Assembly (NCBI GenBank): GCA_028023455.1
Contig: JAQFVV010012416.1
Span: forward strand, 5,065,594-5,129,593
Origin: Epiperipatus broadwayi
Lineage: Eukaryota > Onychophora > Udeonychophora > Euonychophora > Peripatidae
Length of the DNA: 64,000 bases
Direction: 5' to 3'
Of the stretch, positions 58,680 to 64,000 are shown piece after piece. How positions within the stretch are numbered: the first letter of the stretch is position 1; every line of letters begins with the position of its first letter. Made by a program: the position numbers and the translations under genes. A model generated the notes under the pieces. The model did not search any database. It was not told where the DNA came from and saw only the letters and a program-made list of their open reading frames with translations.

Positions 58680-60700
58680 TTACAAGTAAATTAAATTAGT
58701 TTAGTCCTAATCAGAGTAACATTCCTCGTCGAATGGCAATATTTGTGATCTGAAGGTACATCCTATCTTCAGGTTGCAAGTAATGTCTATATACATTGTA
58801 TATTTTTGAGTGTCGTTATTTGTAAACTAATAAGTGATAGCCATATTAGATTATTTTGAGCAAGAGGCTCTTCGTCAAGCAGCATAAGTTGTGCCCAAGT
58901 GTTTCCATAGAGACACTCAGGCGCCAGAAGATAGTCCCTGTTCTTTATTCTATGAATATATGTTCTTGCATATTGTCCATGGGTAGAGCACCATCCTGTT
59001 TAAATATGAAATGATTTCTTGTTAACCATACAGTGTGGAGTAAAAAGATTGCCATTCTTATTTTGGCAAATTTGCCACTCATAATAGCATTATTAATTGA
59101 TAAGATAATCCTATCAGCAGGCTAACACTCTATCTGTGATATTCTGACTCATTAGTTGCAAGAAAGAACAATGAGAGAAAATATGCCTGATGGTCTCATC
59201 CACAGCTTTGCACAGATCGCATGTTGCTTCAATCCTGGAATACCCTCTGTTATTCAGCTAAAAATGGTTCGTCGGGAGCAATATTAGATTAAACTTTATT
59301 ATGAAATCTATATACTTGGCCTCTATACTCCAATGTCTTGATTAGCAATTTTGTGGTTACTTTGAGCTGTGTGGGTAGTTCAGCAATGACCGGGCTCATA
59401 TATTTATATACCTGCCAGTAGGTATTTTTAGTTTCTATGATCGATCTTGTAACCTTAATGAATTTATTCACACATGCTAATAGATCCATAGCCCACTTAC
59501 TGTGGATAGGCGGTGGTGTATCGGTGGGCTCTATATCTTCTTGTGACATTTGCACAGGCACCTTTGTGCACATAGCTTTCAACATTGTTAGTAATCTTTG
59601 TACATAAAATGTATTAAGAGCATGCAAACCAAGCCCATTAAGGTCTTTCGGTCTCTGCACCTTGATTAAGCTTATGGACACACTTTTCCTCTTCCACATA
59701 ATGCCAGTGCAGATTGAGTTTATTGCATTCAGAAAGGACCTGGTTGGGTCAAGAATTGGCATACAATAGTTGATGCATGGAAGCACTATTATGTTAATCA
59801 GTGCCCCCTTTCCAGGGAGTGACAAGTAGATCCCTGAGAGAGCACTCAATATTTTCTTGGTCTTCTCCAGTATTTCTATCCTGCAGTGCTCTTCTCATAG
59901 ATATTCTGGACAGCACTACAGGGAACCTCAGAAAGCATTAAAGTTTGCCTGAATATCTTGAAGGTATTACCGAACCCCTGTAGATCTTCCAGGTACCAGA
60001 TTTTTCAAGGTTGATCTTCAGCCTACATCTTCCGGTGTATTTGTCTAGAAGTTGGTATAATTTTAGCAAATATTTTTCTAACAGAAGGAAGATCGTGATG
60101 TTATCCACATGAGATGTAGTGGACTTCTTCCCTCAGCATCGAGACATATACCCCTGGTAGATGTTTCTCTATAACTGTTAGCAGGGGATTGACATAGACT
60201 ATGAAACATAAGATGCTAAGTAGCGACCCTTGGGATATCGACAGATGAGGCCTAAACCGCAGGCCCAGGAAGCCATCTAAGGATGTATATACAGATTTAT
60301 TTAGCAGCAAGTTGGCTATTATCCGGATACGAACTCTTAGGACTCCATAGTGCTCAAGTAGTGAAAATAGTTCTGCTAGCACCACGGAGTCAAATGCTGC
60401 CGCGAAGTCCACCTGCACCACAATAGATCCAGATGCTTTCTTGGTTCTTACATGCTCCATCAATAAGGCAAATCTCCTCACTGCCCAATGGTGGATGAAC
60501 CCTTGCAGGCGAATTGATGCAAAACCTTACTGATCAGCCGCTGCTGAATCTTATCCTTAACCAGTGACTCTATAGTTTTAATTAATAGTGGTATTACAGA
60601 TATTGGGCTTATGTTCGATAGTGGAGAAGGGTTTAGTGGCTTCTTGACAAATGGGATAAGTGCAATGGGATATAGGTTATATTCTTTGTAGTTAAGTCAC
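58680..60700 (-). mobile_element. Non-LTR retrotransposon, RT through zf-RVT-like tail, decayed
   Basis: On the minus strand, 60690-60490 reads PIALIPFVKK, PISVIPLLIKTIES and QFACKGSST (RT entry blocks). Then 60481-60101 gives VVQVDFAAAFDSV, LRFRPHLSISQGSLLS and FIVYVNPLL. Next are NITIFLL-like and RCRLKINLEKS at about 60080-60020, then MWKRKSVSISL, VQRPKDLNGLGLHAL and FYVQRLLTML at 59849-59289, and CDLCKAVDETIRHIFSHC at about 59220-59165, a zf-RVT-like knuckle. The W-x4-V-x3-L...GLGL pattern resembles the L1/Tx1 side of LINEs, distinct from the RTE family in this window. Stops and frameshifts make it inactive. Confidence 0.78.
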
Positions 60701-60845
60701 AATCTTTAGTATCTATATAAATATATTAGAATTGTATATAAAAATGGATTTCCACCGTTATTGTTTAAAGGGGGTTACCTTGACAACAGATTGAGATTAT
60801 TAATTGTTACTGATATTTTTTAAGTGTTGATGGCATATTTATATT
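60695..60845 (+). repeat. Dispersed repeat, family C, copy 3
   Basis: CACAATCTTTAGTATCTATA, TTATTGTTTAAAGGGGGTTA, CCTTGACAACAGATTGAGAT and TTTTTTAAGTGTTGATGG follow the family C block order. It marks the 5' edge of the minus-strand LINE. Confidence 0.65.
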
Positions 60846-61558
60846 TAAATAAATATTTAAATGCTTTAACATAAATAGGAAAAAATTAAAGATTCTGAAG
60901 ACAAAATCTGATATCTGCTATAGAAATATAATCATTCTAAATTTAACTTGTTTGTTCTTAGTGTCCACTATTTTGTAAAATATCCCCATTTATGTTTGCA
61001 TCAACAAACATCTCTCATTTTATCAATCAATCTAGCAATTAAGATTTCACTTTCAATTTTTTCCTCACTACTTTGAATAATTTCATGCGAGTTGTTAAAT
61101 TCCTATTCCTAATATTGTGTATATTTGGGTAAAGCTTCTCTAAAAATCCATTTCACTAGTGACAGTTTTTTTAATGCTTTACTTTACATCACAGATGGTA
61201 ATGCAAAAAAATCCGTATTAATCTTAAGTGGAATCCTCTTCCTGGCCATGTTAGTAATGTCTTCATTGCATTATGTGATAATAATCTGGTTGCTAGCATA
61301 AAGAAGGATATATACAAATTCCATTTTTGGTCATGCATTCTACCATGAACATCGACTTGAAGTATAAATGTACACTTATGTTTACAGCTGATTTTGCATA
61401 TAAGCCAGTCTTTGTTCACTATGTTGAAATCAGGAATTGAACATATTATGTGCCTGAATTATATTATTAATTTAATTGAATAAACCTATTCAATCTATAG
61501 TAGGAGAGAGATACTATCTCATTTTTAACTACCTGCAATTAAATATGTAGTAAATTTT
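60846..61558. other. Upstream intron or flank, nothing recognised
   Basis: AT-rich; the minus-strand frame 61189-61419 has no domain signature and does not supply the missing Kunitz half. Confidence 0.5.
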
Positions 61559-61755
61559 GAATTTACTGTAATAAATATCCTGTTATTTATATAGTGCAAA
61601 CCACGTTTGTAATATTATAAAAAAGGAATAACCCCTCCAGTCATATGCTTTAAGAATTTTCTTGCACTCTCCTATGAGCATTGACTTCCGTCTTTATAAT
61701 ATTACAGATGTGGTGTGCGCTATATAAATAACAGAATATTTATTAAAGTAAATTC
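61559..61755. mobile_element. MITE-like element with terminal inverted repeats of about 55 bp
   Basis: GAATTTACTGTAATAAATAT, CCTGTTATTTATATAGTGCA and CGTTTGTAATATTATAAA on the left are mirrored by TTTATAATATTACAGATGTG, TGCGCTATATAAATAACAG and AATATTTATTAAAGTAAATT on the right. About 80 bp of unrelated sequence lies between; no frame. Confidence 0.8.
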
Positions 61756-62984
61756 CATTTTCATAAAAATACCCATAAATAGTGAGTTCTGATTTCAATT
61801 TAAAAAAAGCTTTTGTTAAATATAATGTGAAAAAGTTTTGTTAGGTTATTTTATTACTACAAATTTGGCTAATAAGTTATTGTCAATTTTCATTTGACCC
61901 ATATTGTTTTTGTATATTTCTCTGAATTACTTCAATTAAATAAGTTGGAATTAATTGGATATACTTCACTGTAATAAAATCAATAAGTAATGAAAACAGG
62001 TATTTTTATTTCTGTTTTTATTTGAAGTATGCAGAAAATATATTTAATGAATGACAGATTCTCTTAATCCATTTTGCTCTTTTAGAAGTCACTTAACTAT
62101 TTGCTCAATTTTTTATTCACAGTCATCATAACAAAACTTTATTTACATCTTGCTATCAATAATGTATATGGGTGCACGTAAAATATTCCTACCTTTTAAG
62201 ATACTGATCTGTTTCAGTATTTTTAATGATATATATAAATTCAGATTTATGCCAGTTGAACCTTGATATTTTTTTGGGTCACAACAGGCATAGAATATTT
62301 TGTTTTGGATATGCAATCCATAGCTAACCTAGTTATCTACTAATATTGGATATTAAATAGGTAAGACGCTAATAATTAGCTAAGACGCTAATAATTAGGT
62401 AGAAAATAATAAGTTATAGCCAAAATTAAAAGTGAACACAAACTATTTTTCATGATTGCCCTAACAAACTTTTATTTATTTCTCACCAGAAAAATTTGTT
62501 TCAGAGATACTGTCAGAGATACTAGTACATATAAATAATTATTGTCATTTTTAGCCTGATATTTGCTGTAATAATATTAGTCATGTGTATATTGAGTTCA
62601 GTAAGGTAAGATTTAAAATTTTTCTGATCAATTTCAGACTTTGGACTGCTTGTGCAAATATATATATAGTTAAATTGAAAATAAAGTTTATTAAATTTTT
62701 GTAAATTAAATCCAGACAGAATGTGTATAATTGTCACCCTTGATTAGTATTCACCCTAGAAAAATTTACTTAAAACCTGATTACCTTCAAATAATAAAAA
62801 ATATAGACAAATGAGCTTAGATTATGTAAAAAGAACTAACATAAAAATCTGCAATGATCTACTCAAATGTTAGGTGATATAGTCATCAACAGAGTGTTGG
62901 CTAAATAATAAATGATTATTATGGAATCATTGAGTACATAAGATGCACAATATCTATCTGTGTGTAAGAAACCATACTTAATGG
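61756..62984. other. Upstream intron or flank, nothing recognised
   Basis: AT-rich with a worn SINE end (CTAACCTAGTTATCTACTAA near 62323) and a short duplicated word (TAAGACGCTAATAATTAG, 62362-62398). No exon recognised. Confidence 0.45.
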
Positions 62985-62997
62985 TAACATAGTTATA

Positions 62998-63410
62998 AAC
63001 CATTGAACATCACATGATCACCATTCTTTATGCTTTCACAAGCGGTTTACACTGAAGCAAAACTCTCCATATAGTAGCCCCACTCAGTGCAAGCTGGAAT
63101 AATCAATGGATGCACGAAGGTTTGTGCATAAAATTCCTATCTAGTCTAATATTCCCAAACTAGTTTCTAGCTTATGGCTTTCATCAGTGAGAAGCCTTGG
63201 ATTTAAGGATTGAATTAAATCCTAAGATCTAGGTGCAGTGCTCTCAAATCCAAGGCACCTCACTGATAAAAGCCACAAGCTAGAAACTACTTTGGGAATA
63301 TTGGATGAGTAGCTACTAGATAGGGATTTTATGCACAAACCTTCCTGCATCCATTGATTACTCTGGCTTGCACTGAGTGGGGCTATCGTATGGAGACTTT
63401 TGTCTCTGTG
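62998..63410 (+). mobile_element. Family A retroelement with 13-bp target-site duplication
   Basis: TAACATAGTTATA (62985-62997) and TAACATACTTATA (63411-63423) flank it, with one mismatch. This copy keeps the longest leader (AACCATTGAACATCACATGA). Two facing cores occur: 63152-63193 (-), intact, and 63263-63297 (+), mutated to CTGATAA. Confidence 0.85.
63152..63193 (-). ncRNA. Hammerhead-ribozyme-like motif (family A)
   Basis: Minus strand: TTCTCA, CTGATGA, A, AGC-CATAA-GCT, A, GAAA, C-TA-G, TT, TGGGAA. Stem I and stem II changes relative to 58308-58349 keep pairing (AGC/GCT; C-to-U at the cleavage site is still allowed by the UH rule). Confidence 0.5.
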
Positions 63411-63423
63411 TAACATACTTATA

Positions 63424-64000
63424 TGGAATACATTAGTTTACTGTGCATATGAATAAGTTAATGCATACAACCACAGATTGTAATGGACTTTAGAGATTAC
63501 AAAGTAATTTCTAATTCTTATTTATTATTTTATATATACACATTTATTGGCAAGTGAATAAAATTGTTTTGATTTTATATTTTTTTTTTTTTCTCTTTTT
63601 TATATATATATTTTTTTAAAAAAAAAAATCACTTTTAATTACAATAATTTTTAGTGGTTTTTATAAAATTTTTTTTTTTATTATAAAATAAATAAAAATT
63701 TTTTTTAAATTGTTAATCTTGATTGGAATATGATACGGTCTCTTTACTAGTAATAAGAGGTATCATAATTTGATAGATGATGAGCTCAAAGCTAACTTGT
63801 ATATATAAATATATTCAAAGTGAAAACATCTCTAAAACACTGTATCTAAATAAAATGCCACTTCTAGCAGTGGTAATATCCAATTATTCAAACAAAAATA
63901 GATTTCATTCTTCTGCAAGATCACTTATTATATAGGAAGCTTACATAGACAATGTCAACTGCAGAGAGAATGTACATATATTCCAATTAGCTAACTGATA
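63424..64000. other. Right edge, low-complexity AT sequence
   Basis: Poly-T, poly-A and AT tracts around 63572-63710; no gene or repeat partner recognised. The upstream Kunitz exon is not here. Confidence 0.5.

Noticed and set aside
61189-61419. Candidate upstream exon with the missing Kunitz half
   Set aside because: Cysteine spacing does not fit and there is no suitable donor ending with one overhanging base; the missing exon is probably outside the window.

Overview
The window is AT-rich, intron- and transposon-dense nuclear DNA from an invertebrate animal. There are no bacterial operons. Coding exons are short islands bounded by GT..AG splice sites and separated by introns of up to about 17.6 kb. 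Most of the sequence consists of decayed RTE-type LINEs, a Penelope-like reverse transcriptase, tRNA-derived SINEs and small palindromic elements. CpG is nearly absent except at about 40.6-45.3 kb. A type-3-copper tyrosinase fold combined with Kunitz and VWC modules argues against an arthropod and fits a lophotrochozoan or cnidarian. I cannot name the species.

One real host gene spans almost the whole window on the minus strand. I assembled seven exons whose splice phases agree at every junction: 57731-57524 (end of a Kunitz domain, first GYD repeats), 50880-50771 (GYD-type linker), 40495-38497 (GYD repeats, VWC, tyrosinase domain, GYD repeats), 20851-20664 (six-Cys module), 20523-20444 plus 9400-9301 (one VWC domain split by an intron), and 4272-4034 (one VWC and the start of another). 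Both ends lie outside the window. The visible coding length is 2924 bp, about 974 residues. The product looks like a secreted extracellular-matrix protein. By motif alignment its tyrosinase domain has lost five of the six copper-binding histidines, so it is probably a pseudo-enzyme.

The introns hold the mobile elements. RTE-type LINE copies lie at 1-495 (-), about 9.5-11.6 kb (+), 16.8-17.1 kb (+) and 30.4-33.9 kb (+). Another non-LTR element with a zf-RVT-like tail lies at 58.7-60.7 kb (-). A Penelope-like RT remnant lies at 5.7-8.3 kb (+), LTR-retrotransposon gag debris at 26.4-27.4 kb (+), and a scrap of mariner/IS630-like transposase at 15.0-15.2 kb (-). A non-autonomous element with 248-bp terminal inverted repeats occupies 47480-49289.

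The most striking hidden signal is a family of short inverted-duplicate retroelements (called family A here: 7248-7915, 29443-29811, 32792-33093, 37455-37735, 58112-58459, 62998-63410 and worn copies). Four copies have 12-13-bp target-site duplications. They carry a hammerhead-ribozyme-like core: CTGATGA, a covarying stem II, GAAA, a 2-bp stem III ending in GUC, and a 6-bp stem I. Other repeat families (B, D, F and the palindromes at 23 kb) carry related cores, so this intron landscape looks full of ribozyme-bearing, Penelope- or retrozyme-like elements.
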